Position numbers and translations under genes: made by a program. A stretch of 64,000 bases of DNA from JAPUDQ01 sp964573015 (GTDB taxonomy: Bacteria; Patescibacteriota; Saccharimonadia; Saccharimonadales; Saccharimonadaceae): NCBI GenBank assembly GCA_964573015.1, contig CAZNHZ010000003.1, positions 23,823 through 87,822 of the forward strand, given 5' to 3'. Shown in pieces: positions 7,249-15,734 of the stretch; position 1 is the stretch's first letter; each line of letters starts with the position of its first letter. The notes below the pieces were generated by a model, which worked only from the letters and a program-made list of their open reading frames with translations, made no database searches and was not told the DNA's origin.

Positions 7249-7277
7249 TTGCGTAACTATCCAAAATTTGCTACTAT
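7249..7277 (+). promoter_or_regulatory. Promoter of the tRNA-Asp unit
   Basis: TTGCGT (7249-7254), 17-nt spacer ending in TGC, TACTAT (7272-7277). Its 127-nt leader before the tRNA contains a CGGACAAAA/TTTTGTCCG hairpin. It sits back to back with the -10 box of tRNA-Thr at 7229-7234. Confidence 0.5.
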
Positions 7278-7410
7278 AGCCAAGTCGATTTCGCTTTATG
7301 TGTGACTGCTGCGGACAAAAAGTATTTTTTGTCCGAAAGTAAAAAGCGATGCAGAGCAAGCGGTTTCTCGGACAGATCTGAAAACCAGCGCTCAAAGTCG
7401 ATTTTGACGC

Positions 7411-7488
7411 GGGCTCGTAGTGAAGCTGGCCTATCACGCCTCCCTGTCACGGAGGAGATCGCCGGTTCGAATCCGGTCGGGCCCGCCA
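7411..7488 (+). tRNA. tRNA-Asp(GTC), CCA encoded
   Basis: Acceptor GGGCTCG/CGGGCCC (one T-G pair), D stem GTGA/TCAC, anticodon stem CCTCC/GGAGG with loop CTGTCAC (anticodon GTC), T arm GCCGG TTCGAAT CCGGT, discriminator G as expected for Asp, encoded CCA. Confidence 0.95.
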
Positions 7489-7502
7489 GACTGTTAATAA
7501 AA

Positions 7503-7524
7503 ACCACCCAGGTAGGTGGTTTTT
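7503..7524 (+). terminator. Terminator after tRNA-Asp
   Basis: ACCACC-CAGGTA-GGTGGT followed by TTTTTTG, 14 nt after the tRNA. Confidence 0.85.
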
Positions 7525-7599
7525 TGTGTGCAGACCGTCGCAGCCAACGAATTTCAAATACCCTGTACCAGGACCCACCGACAAGCCTGCAAAATAGGC

Positions 7600-7628
7600 T
7601 TGAAATCCTCTCGAGAGACCTCTATAAT
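7600..7628 (+). promoter_or_regulatory. Promoter of the surface-protein pair
   Basis: TTGAAA (7600-7605), 17 nt, TATAAT (7623-7628). The ATG at 7657 is about 22 nt past the expected start, with an A-rich leader and no clear Shine-Dalgarno sequence. Confidence 0.75.
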
Positions 7629-7656
7629 GAATATTGGATAATTATAAAAAACAAAT

Positions 7657-9576
7657 ATGAAGAAAAAGCTCGCCCTCCTGGTTTTGCTGGTACTCATAAT
7701 CGTACCGGTAATCATGGTACTGGCGATCAGTAATACCGTCCGTGCCTACGGCAACGATACCTTTTACTTTGGCAGCCACGCGAGTTCATACACCATTGGC
7801 TCAACGTTTACCATCCAGGCCCGTCTATCGCTAAGCGGCCAAATGATTTCATACACGGTCATAAATGGTGCGGTACTCTATCCAAGCAGTAACTTGCAAC
7901 TGGTCGATTATTCATTTGGCCATTTTGGTACCGGAGCGCTCACCCCAGGGGATGGCAGCTTAACGTTTCGGACGGCGACCGCTAGTTATGCTGGAGACTA
8001 TTCATTGGTCAATCTGACCTTTAAGGCTATCGCCAATGGCAATGTCACCCTCCAATATTCGAGCGGCACATCAACGAGTAATTTTGTACCTAAACAGCTC
8101 AACCCTACGAGCTTCAGTATCTACACCCCACCCTGTCCGTCGGGTCAGATCGGCACTTGGCCAAATTGCACAACTCCGCCACCACCACCACCGACCGATG
8201 TCTGTCCTAATATTAGTGGAGCACAGGCGACAGTGCCGGCCGGTATGATAAAGGACGCCAACGGTAATTGTGTCTATCCGCCATCATCCCCCCCTCCGCC
8301 ACCGGCTCCTAAGCCACCGTTACCTCAGCAAACTCGCAGTACCACTCCAGCTCCGGTCGAAACGCCGCCCGCCCCCGCAATAGATGACGGCAGTATTAAA
8401 AATGTTGATGTTTACTCTACAATTACTCAAACCACTATCACCTGGGAAGCGGCCAGCCAAACTGCTGACTATGTTGTAAAATATACTGATAAAGATGGTA
8501 AATCAGCTGAAGTCGCAGCCACAAAAACATCGGATAATCGGTACAGCGCTTCTCTAGAAAAACTCAGCCCGCTGCAGCGCTACGAGTTCACAATCCAAAA
8601 AGCATCTGATACGAAACCGATTTACCAAAATTCTTTTACAACTAGAGGGTTCCCGGTAATCATCTCTATCACCAGCAACAGCCAGCCTTATAGCGGCAGC
8701 TTTAAGATCGACGATGATGAATACTCCACGAGCGACGGCGCGGCTTATATTGAACTGACACCGACGGAGCATACCATCATCGTATCGTCGGACGCAGGTA
8801 GCCTAAACCAAAAATTTACCGTTTCGTCCGATACTCTCAGCGAAGATGGTGCAACTGCCAAAGAGCAAGACTTTGCTTTTAAACTTCAGTCACCTTCGAC
8901 GACCGCCGCGCTTGGCTGGTTCCGTTGGTGGATGCTGCTGCCGCTTTTGCTGATCCCGCTTGCGATCTTTTTGTTCCTGCTGTGGCGACGCCGCCGACAA
9001 TCAGAGACAACAACCGATCATCCCTATGTGCCAATCACCGATGTATACGATAATCCTCCTATTGCCGCAAATGTCGCCGAACCAACCGACGTAATCGCGT
9101 CGCCAGCTGAAACCCCCGCGAGTACCGCACCAGCAAAACCATTAGAGGATAGCAGTCCGACGCCTAGTCAACCTCCGGCCGATCGACCGTCGGCTGCACC
9201 CGACACCGCTACAGATTCGTCATCGCCCACCGAACCAACTCAACCATCTGCGCCGCCTCTGCAAGTTAACGATTATACTGTCGCAAATGCACAGCAACCG
9301 CCCTCAGCCGACATGCCAAGCCAAACCGCCAGCCTGAGTCCTTGGGGTGCGCCGATTGCTCATGACGCCGAGCTTTCGTCAAATAATGATGTTCCCTTGC
9401 CTCAAATCGACTTACCACCCGAGCTGACTGATAGACCCGCTACCGAGCAGTCCTCTAACCAAACCGTGATTCATTCGACAGGACTAAATATTGAGACGCC
9501 TCCCGAGGACATGTACGAAGCCGCCAGACAGGTCGGACGGTTTAATAATTTAACTGGCAAACCAAATGAAAAATAA
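7657..9576 (+). CDS. Secreted, membrane-anchored surface protein with cohesin-like and FN3-like domains (paralogue 1)
   Basis: 639 residues. An N-terminal signal segment (about 1-32) is followed by a beta-rich domain (about 33-155: TFYFGSHASSYTIGSTFTIQ to LVNLTFKAIANGNVTLQYS) that resembles cohesin-type folds. Next come a Cys/Pro linker (PCPSGQIGTWPNCT, VCPNISGAQ, DANGNCV), an FN3-like domain (about 245-330), a second beta domain, one membrane helix (about 425-446, MLLPLLLIPLAIFLFLLW) with RRRR after it, and a 190-residue Pro/Thr-rich tail predicted inside the cell. The tail starts with PYVPITDVYD, conserved in the next gene. It overlaps that gene by 11 nt. The domain names are by eye. A surface adhesin or scaffold role is inferred. 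Confidence 0.82.
   Translation: MKKKLALLVLLVLIIVPVIMVLAISNTVRAYGNDTFYFGSHASSYTIGSTFTIQARLSLSGQMISYTVINGAVLYPSSNLQLVDYSFGHFGTGALTPGDGSLTFRTATASYAGDYSLVNLTFKAIANGNVTLQYSSGTSTSNFVPKQLNPTSFSIYTPPCPSGQIGTWPNCTTPPPPPPTDVCPNISGAQATVPAGMIKDANGNCVYPPSSPPPPPAPKPPLPQQTRSTTPAPVETPPAPAIDDGSIKNVDVYSTITQTTITWEAASQTADYVVKYTDKDGKSAEVAATKTSDNRYSASLEKLSPLQRYEFTIQKASDTKPIYQNSFTTRGFPVIISITSNSQPYSGSFKIDDDEYSTSDGAAYIELTPTEHTIIVSSDAGSLNQKFTVSSDTLSEDGATAKEQDFAFKLQSPSTTAALGWFRWWMLLPLLLIPLAIFLFLLWRRRRQSETTTDHPYVPITDVYDNPPIAANVAEPTDVIASPAETPASTAPAKPLEDSSPTPSQPPADRPSAAPDTATDSSSPTEPTQPSAPPLQVNDYTVANAQQPPSADMPSQTASLSPWGAPIAHDAELSSNNDVPLPQIDLPPELTDRPATEQSSNQTVIHSTGLNIETPPEDMYEAARQVGRFNNLTGKPNEK
8116..8283 (+). repeat. 168-bp exact repeat, copy 1
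   Basis: Identical base for base to 10028-10195 in the next gene. It encodes the Cys/Pro linker. The flanking parts of the two genes are clearly diverged, so the block was copied recently, most simply by gene conversion. Confidence 0.9.
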
Positions 9577-11443
9577 GGTCATCTTACTTGTCACAACAAG
9601 CGTTATTGCAGCGAACATCGCATTTGTGGCTGCTATGAGCTCAATCGTCTACGCTGCCGGTGCTAACCAATTTTATTTTGCCAGTCATGAGAGCTCGATA
9701 GCAGTAGGTGACACAATCTATATACGAGCAAAAATCGCCGTCAACGAAGGCGCCGGATCATCAACAATCATCAGCGGAGCGGTCACTTATCCGGGTGGTT
9801 CTTTGCAGCTAGTGGACTATAGGCCAGGCATATACGGTACCACTACGCTCACGCCTGGTACCAATAACATCCGATTTCATATTAGTACCTCCACTAGTTC
9901 GCAAGATTTTACGATAGTCAATCTAACTTTCAAGGCACTGGCGGCCGGCAATGTCACGCTTGGCTATAGCAGCGATACCGATTCAACCGCGGCATTTTCG
10001 TCACCAATCTTGTCGACCACGAGCTTTAGTATCTACACCCCACCCTGTCCGTCGGGTCAGATCGGCACTTGGCCAAATTGCACAACTCCGCCACCACCAC
10101 CACCGACCGATGTCTGTCCTAATATTAGTGGAGCACAGGCGACAGTGCCGGCCGGTATGATAAAGGACGCCAACGGTAATTGTGTCTATCCGCCACCGCC
10201 ACCACCGACAGATGTCTGTCCTAACATTAGTGGAGCCCAAGGCTCAGTGCCACCAGGTATGATAAAAGATGCCAATGGTAATTGTGTCTATTCGTCATCA
10301 TCACCGACGTCTTCGGCGCCTCAACCTAGCCCGCAGCAGCCGCGCACCACACCCTCAACAAGCCCTGCAACACCAACTATACAGGTGACAGACAACGGCA
10401 GTATCGACAACGTCGAAGTAAAACCGTATCTCACTAAAGCAATTATCACCTGGAGCGCCAAAGATAATTCAAAAACTTACACCCTAAAATACTTCGACAG
10501 CCAAAATACCACTCATTCAGCCAAAGTTACGAAAACCGAAGCCGGCACGTTTATGGCCGAACTGACGGATCTTTATATCATGAGTCAATATGGGTTTTCG
10601 ATTTATCGGGATGGTTCGTCTGATCCTTTGTACGAAAACATGCTATCCACCCGTGGTTTAACTGTCTGGATTATTCTCAGCCAAAACAAAGCGCCGTACT
10701 CCGGAGAATTTACCATAGATGACGCTAGCTATTCTTCTGACAAAGACGGCAAAGCATTTTTGGAGCTATCACCTGGCGAACACTCCATCAAAGCTGGTCT
10801 AAACGGTAAAAATCTCAACCAAAAATTTACTGTTACACAAGATGTTATAAGCGACGATGGTACGGCCGCCAAGGACCAAGAATTTCGTTTTGAGCTCACA
10901 AATGACGGTGCGTCAGCTTTCGGATTCGGGGGTATTAATTTGTGGTGGCTGTTGACCGCTATAGGCCTGTTGCTCATGATCGGGCTAATATTTTTTCTAT
11001 GGTGGCGTCGTAGTCAACAAAACAACGATTATGATCAGCCCTACGTACCTTTGACGGGTGTGTACGATATGTCAGGTGATTTAAATGTCGCTTCATCGCC
11101 AGAAACAATTTACCCTGTTACCTCAGTCAACAATACTCCCGAGCCACTTACGGCTTTCCCTGTCATCCCTCAAGCGACTATACCGCATCCACCTGATGTC
11201 GGTGATATCCAACCACTATATAATCCCCCAAATGACGCGCCGCCCGAGCCGGCTGTAGCTGCTGCGCCAATCACCCCAGAACCTCTCGATCCGCCAGCTG
11301 CCAAACCTACTAAAAGTGCTGCTCCCAAGCTCCAAATAACGCCTGATTCTAAAGCCGCTAAATCTCGTACAATAAACTCAGAAAAGCCAGCCCCTGAACC
11401 GAGTGAATTAAAAATCTCTCATTCGTCATCTCGTCACAAATAA
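9566..11443 (+). CDS. Secreted, membrane-anchored surface protein (paralogue 2)
   Basis: 625 residues with the same order of parts as its upstream neighbour: signal segment (about 1-31), cohesin-like beta domain starting NQFYFASHESSIAVGD, Cys/Pro linker, FN3-like domain, second beta domain (SGEFTIDDASYSS), one membrane helix (about 455-475) ending in WWRR, and a Pro-rich inner tail opening with PYVPLTGVYD. The linker differs: it has the VCPNISGAQ...DANGNCV unit twice, one identical in DNA to paralogue 1 and one diverged (10196-10295). The start overlaps the stop of paralogue 1, so the two are made together. It ends 5 nt before the convergent foldase gene. Confidence 0.82.
   Translation: MKNKVILLVTTSVIAANIAFVAAMSSIVYAAGANQFYFASHESSIAVGDTIYIRAKIAVNEGAGSSTIISGAVTYPGGSLQLVDYRPGIYGTTTLTPGTNNIRFHISTSTSSQDFTIVNLTFKALAAGNVTLGYSSDTDSTAAFSSPILSTTSFSIYTPPCPSGQIGTWPNCTTPPPPPPTDVCPNISGAQATVPAGMIKDANGNCVYPPPPPPTDVCPNISGAQGSVPPGMIKDANGNCVYSSSSPTSSAPQPSPQQPRTTPSTSPATPTIQVTDNGSIDNVEVKPYLTKAIITWSAKDNSKTYTLKYFDSQNTTHSAKVTKTEAGTFMAELTDLYIMSQYGFSIYRDGSSDPLYENMLSTRGLTVWIILSQNKAPYSGEFTIDDASYSSDKDGKAFLELSPGEHSIKAGLNGKNLNQKFTVTQDVISDDGTAAKDQEFRFELTNDGASAFGFGGINLWWLLTAIGLLLMIGLIFFLWWRRSQQNNDYDQPYVPLTGVYDMSGDLNVASSPETIYPVTSVNNTPEPLTAFPVIPQATIPHPPDVGDIQPLYNPPNDAPPEPAVAAAPITPEPLDPPAAKPTKSAAPKLQITPDSKAAKSRTINSEKPAPEPSELKISHSSSRHK
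10028..10195 (+). repeat. 168-bp exact repeat, copy 2
   Basis: Second copy of the block at 8116-8283. It is followed at 10196-10295 by a third, diverged copy of the 3' two-thirds, so this gene carries a tandem duplication of the linker unit. Confidence 0.9.
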
Positions 11444-11448
11444 TCCAC

Positions 11449-12510
11449 TCAGCGTCCGTATGATTTGACAGCGATGTACTCTTTGAGATGAGCTGGTTTG
11501 TTTACCGCCGCAAAGCGCGTATTAAACTCGTTTAAGGCAATCTTTATCATTTGAAATTGAATATTTTGGTCGTTTTTCGTTGTTAGTTTTGCTACATAAT
11601 AGCCGTCAGTGCCGTAGAGGAGTTCCGTAACCTGCCCGGCCTGGAGCTTGCTAGTGGCTTCGATCACGCCATTTGGATCGAGAGTTTTACGCGAAATCAT
11701 ACCGACATCACCACCAACCTGCTTGGTCAGCTCATCGTCAGACTCAACTTTGGCAATAGCGCCAAAGTCGGCACCCGGTGTCCGCAAAGCTGCCATGACA
11801 CGATCAGCCTTGGCTTTGGCGTTTTTATCAATTGCAAATGAGACTTTGCGCTTGAGTAGCTCGGCGTACACCACACTGCGGTAGTCGCTCATCGACCAAT
11901 CATAAAATTTGTTGAGAACCGTTCGCTCATAAGCCGTTTCACTAACCTTTTTGGCAGCAAGCTCATTTTTGATAAATCGTGAAACATCACCGTCGCTGAC
12001 TTTTATACGGTTTTCGCGCGCCAATTTACGCACGTAAGCGTCGCGTACCGCGTTATCAAGCTCTTGACGCTTGCGATATTCTATTTCTTTTTTGCCATCG
12101 ACTGAGTTAGGGTTGAGATTGTTTTGCTCCTGGAGATAGTGCAAACTGCTACGAAAACGTTTGAGATAATCACTATACGGTACGTTTTCACCATCGATCG
12201 TTGCTACAGGCACCGGAAGCAACTGAGTAAATCGATACATAAATTTTGAGCTATTTTGGGCGACATACAACTGATACCAAGCCAATACCGACAGCAGCGC
12301 AATTGAGGCTACGGCAATCAAAATCGAGTTGATAACCAGCTTGTAACGCGAGTACTGTACCGGATACTTGAAACGGCGGCCGCCCGCCAATATCTGTTCG
12401 CGGTGTTCGGCAACCGTTTCGTTGGTAATCCGACCATCGGTGATAATTGACGATGGTTTCGTCTTGCGTAGCCGTGGTAATTTACCCTTCAATGTCTTGA
12501 ATTTCTTCAT
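11449..12510 (-). CDS. Membrane-anchored parvulin-type peptidyl-prolyl isomerase (PpiC/SurA-like)
   Basis: 353 residues from the ATG at 12508-12510; the longer frame upstream of it overlaps the PH-domain gene and is not credible. A basic N-terminal cytoplasmic part (about 1-65) precedes one membrane helix (about 68-88, INSILIAVASIALLSVLAW). Outside come a SurA-N-like helical part (SDYLKRFRSSLHYLQEQ) and a parvulin domain with ADFGAIAKVESDD, GGDVGMISR and AGQVTELLYGTDGYYVAKL. Parvulins help secreted proteins fold. It overlaps the upstream gene by 29 nt, so the two share a transcript. It may serve the pilins and surface proteins encoded nearby. Confidence 0.88.
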   Translation of the reverse strand: MKKFKTLKGKLPRLRKTKPSSIITDGRITNETVAEHREQILAGGRRFKYPVQYSRYKLVINSILIAVASIALLSVLAWYQLYVAQNSSKFMYRFTQLLPVPVATIDGENVPYSDYLKRFRSSLHYLQEQNNLNPNSVDGKKEIEYRKRQELDNAVRDAYVRKLARENRIKVSDGDVSRFIKNELAAKKVSETAYERTVLNKFYDWSMSDYRSVVYAELLKRKVSFAIDKNAKAKADRVMAALRTPGADFGAIAKVESDDELTKQVGGDVGMISRKTLDPNGVIEATSKLQAGQVTELLYGTDGYYVAKLTTKNDQNIQFQMIKIALNEFNTRFAAVNKPAHLKEYIAVKSYGR

Positions 12511-13051
12511 CGGTAGTTGATGCCTCACCCTTATGCGCCGTATGCACGGCGTCTTGCAATCTATTATACACGTCTTCGGGACGATGTATCTTGTCCAGCA
12601 CCAAATCACCGACAAAAGTCTGCACCACAATCGTTCCATAGCCCAAGACATCGGCCGCGATTCCGCCGATACTAAAGCTGACATTTTGAATTTTTGTCAG
12701 TCCGACATCGATGACTTTTTTGCCAAATATGGTGTTTTGTGTCAGTTGACGCAGCCGCATATTGGTGACGATAAATACACTAAAATACCAGCCCATCAAC
12801 TGATAAGCAAACAATACCAGCCCGATTATCAGTCCGCCAAGTGCTATCATCAATACATGCCACGGGTCTTGCCACCAGGCCGGCAAACGCTCATATGGCA
12901 CAAGCGGCACCAAAAGCGCCGGCAACGAGGCGATAACAAACGGTATCAGTAACAGATAAAAACCTTTGCGCAAAGCGATGATATGACGACGAAATATAAA
13001 TAAAACCTCCTCGCCCTCGTGTTGCCCGCTGAATTCTTTCATAGCTTTCAT
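12482..13051 (-). CDS. Membrane protein with bacterial PH domain (bPH2/YdbS-like)
   Basis: 189 residues. A short N-terminal part (QHEGEEVLFIFRRHIIALRK) is followed by two membrane helices (about 29-52 and 68-92) and a PH-like beta domain (FSVFIVTNMRLRQLTQNTIFGKKVIDVGLTKIQNVSFSI... and DVLGYGTIVVQT), as in the bPH2 family. The exact function of these proteins is unknown; they sit on the cytoplasmic membrane. A second in-frame ATG lies three codons in. The 3' end overlaps the foldase gene. Confidence 0.85.
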   Translation of the reverse strand: MKAMKEFSGQHEGEEVLFIFRRHIIALRKGFYLLLIPFVIASLPALLVPLVPYERLPAWWQDPWHVLMIALGGLIIGLVLFAYQLMGWYFSVFIVTNMRLRQLTQNTIFGKKVIDVGLTKIQNVSFSIGGIAADVLGYGTIVVQTFVGDLVLDKIHRPEDVYNRLQDAVHTAHKGEASTTDEEIQDIEG

Positions 13052-13104
13052 TATATTGCATAGCGAATCGAAAAACGACCCGCCAACTTAGCATCACAGC
13101 AAGC

Positions 13105-13206
13105 CTCGCAACTTTTGGTACCCTGGACAGGAGTCGAACCTGTAACCTTTTCCTTAGGACGGAATTGCTCTATCCAATTGAGCTACCAGGGCGCAAAAGT
13201 TGCGAG
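13105..13206. repeat. 13-bp inverted repeat flanking tRNA-Arg
   Basis: CTCGCAACTTTTG (13105-13117) and CAAAAGTTGCGAG (13194-13206) are perfect reverse complements on either side of the tRNA gene. The left copy runs two bases into the CCA end. In a precursor RNA they would pair and extend the acceptor stem. Confidence 0.85.
13116..13192 (-). tRNA. tRNA-Arg(CCT), CCA encoded
   Basis: Minus strand: acceptor GCCCTGG/CCAGGGT (one G-T pair), D stem GCTC/GAGC, anticodon loop GTCCTAA (anticodon CCT), T arm ACAGG TTCGACT CCTGT, discriminator A, encoded CCA. The outer pair of the anticodon stem is an A-A mismatch. Confidence 0.94.
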
Positions 13207-13220
13207 ACATACTGCAGCGT

Positions 13221-13844
13221 CTAATAATAACGCGAATACATAACTTCTTCGCTGGTCAGACGATAGCTCGGGATTCTTTCGTCACCAAACCAAAGTTTTA
13301 TCTCGTTGCGCGCTTCGGCTGCCGTTTCGCTGGCATGAATAATATTGTGGATTGAACGGTTTTCGGCATTGGCCACCGACGGACTATCGACTGAGAAATC
13401 GCCGCGGATTGTACCAACATCAGCTTTAAATGGCAGAGTGTGACCGCTAAGCTTGCGTACCATGTCGATTGCTTGGATGCCCTCGATCACCATCGCGACT
13501 ACCGGACCCGAAGTCATATATTCCACCAGACTCTTGACTACCTCTTGGCCGATAGCCATTTTGTCTTCGGTACCAAGCACTTCTTTGGCGGTGACATCGA
13601 GGTTTTCAAAACTGCTAAGGCCTTTTTCGCCCAGTCGTTGCACCCATGCCTCATCGCTCATCGGGTAGTGCGCCTTGACCTGTTCGGCAGTCGGCACAAA
13701 CATCTTCATCGCCACTACCTTGAGGCCGACTTTTTCAAACCGATGGATTACGTCACCGATTAGGGCGCGTTTGACTCCGTCCGGCTTGATCATGCAATAA
13801 GTGCGTTCAAACTTAATTTTATCAACCATTGGATGCTGTGACAT
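13221..13844 (-). CDS. ndk: Nucleoside diphosphate kinase with insertion
   Basis: Balances NTP pools by phosphate transfer through a histidine. The 207 residues include ERTYCMIKPDGVKRALIG at the N-terminus, GPVVAMVIEG, GTIRGDF and the active-site NIIHASET. It is about 55 residues longer than the usual 140-150. The extra length is mainly an insert after the KAHYPMS region (DEAWVQRLGEKGLSSFENLD and on) plus a C-terminal tail (GDERIPSYRLTSEEVMYSRYY). A good Shine-Dalgarno AAGGAG precedes the ATG. It stands alone between tRNA-Arg and uppP on the same strand. Confidence 0.95.
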   Translation of the reverse strand: MSQHPMVDKIKFERTYCMIKPDGVKRALIGDVIHRFEKVGLKVVAMKMFVPTAEQVKAHYPMSDEAWVQRLGEKGLSSFENLDVTAKEVLGTEDKMAIGQEVVKSLVEYMTSGPVVAMVIEGIQAIDMVRKLSGHTLPFKADVGTIRGDFSVDSPSVANAENRSIHNIIHASETAAEARNEIKLWFGDERIPSYRLTSEEVMYSRYY

Positions 13845-13877
13845 ACTACTCCTTACCGTCTCATCAACTATTTTCTC

Positions 13878-14669
13878 TTATTGTAACAGAAGTACGACCA
13901 ATAGCACCACGCCCAGACCAATCCGATACCAGCCAAAGACCGCCAACGAATGCTTCTCGAGATAGCGCATCAAAAAACCGACTGCGATAAGACCGCTGAT
14001 AAATGCCGCCAGATTGCCAATCATAAGCGGCGCGAAGTTGTGCGCCAAATAGGCGCGATCAGTTGATTTGATCAGCAGCTTGGCAATCACGCCCAGCATG
14101 ATGGGGATCGATACCAAAAAGCTAAACTCCGCAGCGCGGGCAGCGCTCAATCCCATCAGCCGTCCGGCGATAATCGTACTGCCGGAGCGTGACGTACCGG
14201 GTATCAGTGCCAAAACTTGCGCTAGTCCGATCACCAGGGCACGTTTGCCCGGTAATTCTTCGTTTAATCGCAGGGCCAACCGCGGCAGTTTTTCAACAAT
14301 CACAAGCAGTATGCCAACAATGATCAGGGTCGCAAACACCGTCCAGGGACTTGAGAAAAATCCATTGCTTTCGATGAAATCAGTAGCTAAAAATCCGACA
14401 AGTCCTGCCGGCAACATAGCAATGATAATATTGCGTGCCAGTACGTAGTCACGCTCGGCAAATACTTGACGCAAGATGGCTAAAATGCGTCTGCGAAAGT
14501 AAATAATCAGCGCCAACACCGTTCCGAGATTGATCCATTCCAAAAACAAATGCTCACTAGTACCGCTCATAAAATACTGAGCAATCACCAAATGTCCGGA
14601 ACTCGAGATCGGGATAAATTCAGTTAAGCCCTGAATAACGCCAAGCACGATTGATTCTAAAACGCTCAT
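13878..14669 (-). CDS. uppP: Undecaprenyl-diphosphatase UppP (BacA)
   Basis: A 263-residue polytopic membrane enzyme that recycles undecaprenyl pyrophosphate for cell-wall synthesis. Both signature motifs are present: GLTEFIPISSSGHLVI at about 15-30 and the PGTSRSGSTI loop at about 156-165. The length is typical. A TATAAT box on the minus strand (14678-14683) ends 8 nt before the ATG, so the transcript is nearly leaderless. It is divergent from the recombinase gene. Confidence 0.95.
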   Translation of the reverse strand: MSVLESIVLGVIQGLTEFIPISSSGHLVIAQYFMSGTSEHLFLEWINLGTVLALIIYFRRRILAILRQVFAERDYVLARNIIIAMLPAGLVGFLATDFIESNGFFSSPWTVFATLIIVGILLVIVEKLPRLALRLNEELPGKRALVIGLAQVLALIPGTSRSGSTIIAGRLMGLSAARAAEFSFLVSIPIMLGVIAKLLIKSTDRAYLAHNFAPLMIGNLAAFISGLIAVGFLMRYLEKHSLAVFGWYRIGLGVVLLVVLLLQ

Positions 14670-14788
14670 CGTACTTTATTATACGCTATCACCCGCCCTG
14701 CTCTCTACGTTTTGCTTCATATTGTGTACACCAGCGCACCGAAAACAGACTAATCATGCGTAGTGTCGCAAAATATACTAAAACCGCT

Positions 14789-14794
14789 TATGAT
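14789..14794 (+). promoter_or_regulatory. -10 box placing the recombinase start
   Basis: TATGAT ends 6 nt before the ATG at 14801, so the transcript should begin at or next to the start codon. No good -35 is seen. Confidence 0.45.
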
Positions 14795-14800
14795 AGAAGT

Positions 14801-15727
14801 ATGGCTGTGCATTATTTTTCGGAGCTTATCAGCGATTTCATAGAACATCTCGAGGTTGAACGCGGTCGCAGTCAAAAAACCGCCGAAAACTACTATCTCT
14901 ATTTGCAACGTCTTATCGAGTTTGCGGGTGATGAGCCAATAACAACGCTCAATGCCGAGCTGATACGCAAATGGCGCTTATGGCTGAACCGTTATGAAGC
15001 CAACAACGGTGAGCGTCTTAGCACGATCACCCAGAGCTACCATCTGATTGCTCTGCGTAGTTTTTTGAGTTATTGCTCTAAGCGCGGCATTGAAACACTG
15101 ACACCGGAAAAAATCGAGCTACCCAAAGTGCGCAAAAAGCAGGTGTCGTTTCTGACCAGCGACGAAGTTTTGCGTCTAATCCAGGCCGTCGATACCCAAT
15201 CGACCGCCGGAGTACGCGACCGAGCCATCATCGAGCTGCTTTTTAGCTCGGGGCTGCGCGTCAGCGAGCTGGTAAACCTCAATCGTGATCATATAAATCT
15301 CACTCGCGGCGAATTTACGGTCCGCGGCAAGGGTCAAAAAGACCGGCCGGTGTTTATCAGCCCCGAAGCCAGTGAATGGCTGGCTGAATACCTAAAAACG
15401 CGGCGAGATACGTATATTCCCCTGTTTATTCGTTATACCAGGGGCGAAGCCAGCGATCCACGCGGCGAGGATATGCGCTTGACACCGCGGACAATTCAGC
15501 GGATTGTTGGCAAATACGCCCGCGCCGCCGGTATCACCAAGCATGTTTCACCCCACACCATGCGGCATAGTTTTGCGACTGATCTACTGATGAACGGAGC
15601 CGATCTGCGCTCGGTACAGAGTATGCTCGGACATAGCAACATCTCCACCACTCAGGTCTACACTCACGTGACTGACCCGCATCTCAAAGAAGTCCACCGC
15701 CGTTTCCATCGTCATCACGAAGACTAA
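14801..15727 (+). CDS. Tyrosine recombinase XerC/XerD family
   Basis: 308 residues from the ATG at 14801 (MAVHYFSELISDF), the usual Xer length; an upstream frame extension of 50 codons overlaps the uppP promoter and is not used. The N-terminal SAM-like core-binding domain (about 1-95) includes VERGRSQKTAENYYLYLQRL. The catalytic domain holds the Arg in SSGLRVSELV, the Lys in RGKGQKDRPV, HTMRHSFATDL, GHSNISTTQVYTHV with the Tyr nucleophile, and another basic cluster. It probably resolves chromosome dimers together with the FtsK at 38890-41091. No mobile-element ends flank it, which supports a Xer role over an integrase. Confidence 0.9.
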   Translation: MAVHYFSELISDFIEHLEVERGRSQKTAENYYLYLQRLIEFAGDEPITTLNAELIRKWRLWLNRYEANNGERLSTITQSYHLIALRSFLSYCSKRGIETLTPEKIELPKVRKKQVSFLTSDEVLRLIQAVDTQSTAGVRDRAIIELLFSSGLRVSELVNLNRDHINLTRGEFTVRGKGQKDRPVFISPEASEWLAEYLKTRRDTYIPLFIRYTRGEASDPRGEDMRLTPRTIQRIVGKYARAAGITKHVSPHTMRHSFATDLLMNGADLRSVQSMLGHSNISTTQVYTHVTDPHLKEVHRRFHRHHED

Positions 15728-15734
15728 CCCCAGG

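Noticed and set aside
12482..12684. 411-residue version of the parvulin gene starting at 12684
   Set aside because: The extra 58 residues are Trp/Cys/Arg-rich and antisense-like in style, and overlap the PH-domain gene; the ATG at 12510 begins the credible protein.
14651..15727. Recombinase as the integrase of a mobile element starting at 14651
   Set aside because: The extra 50 codons overlap the uppP promoter, and no attachment repeats or cargo genes flank it; it looks like a chromosomal Xer.
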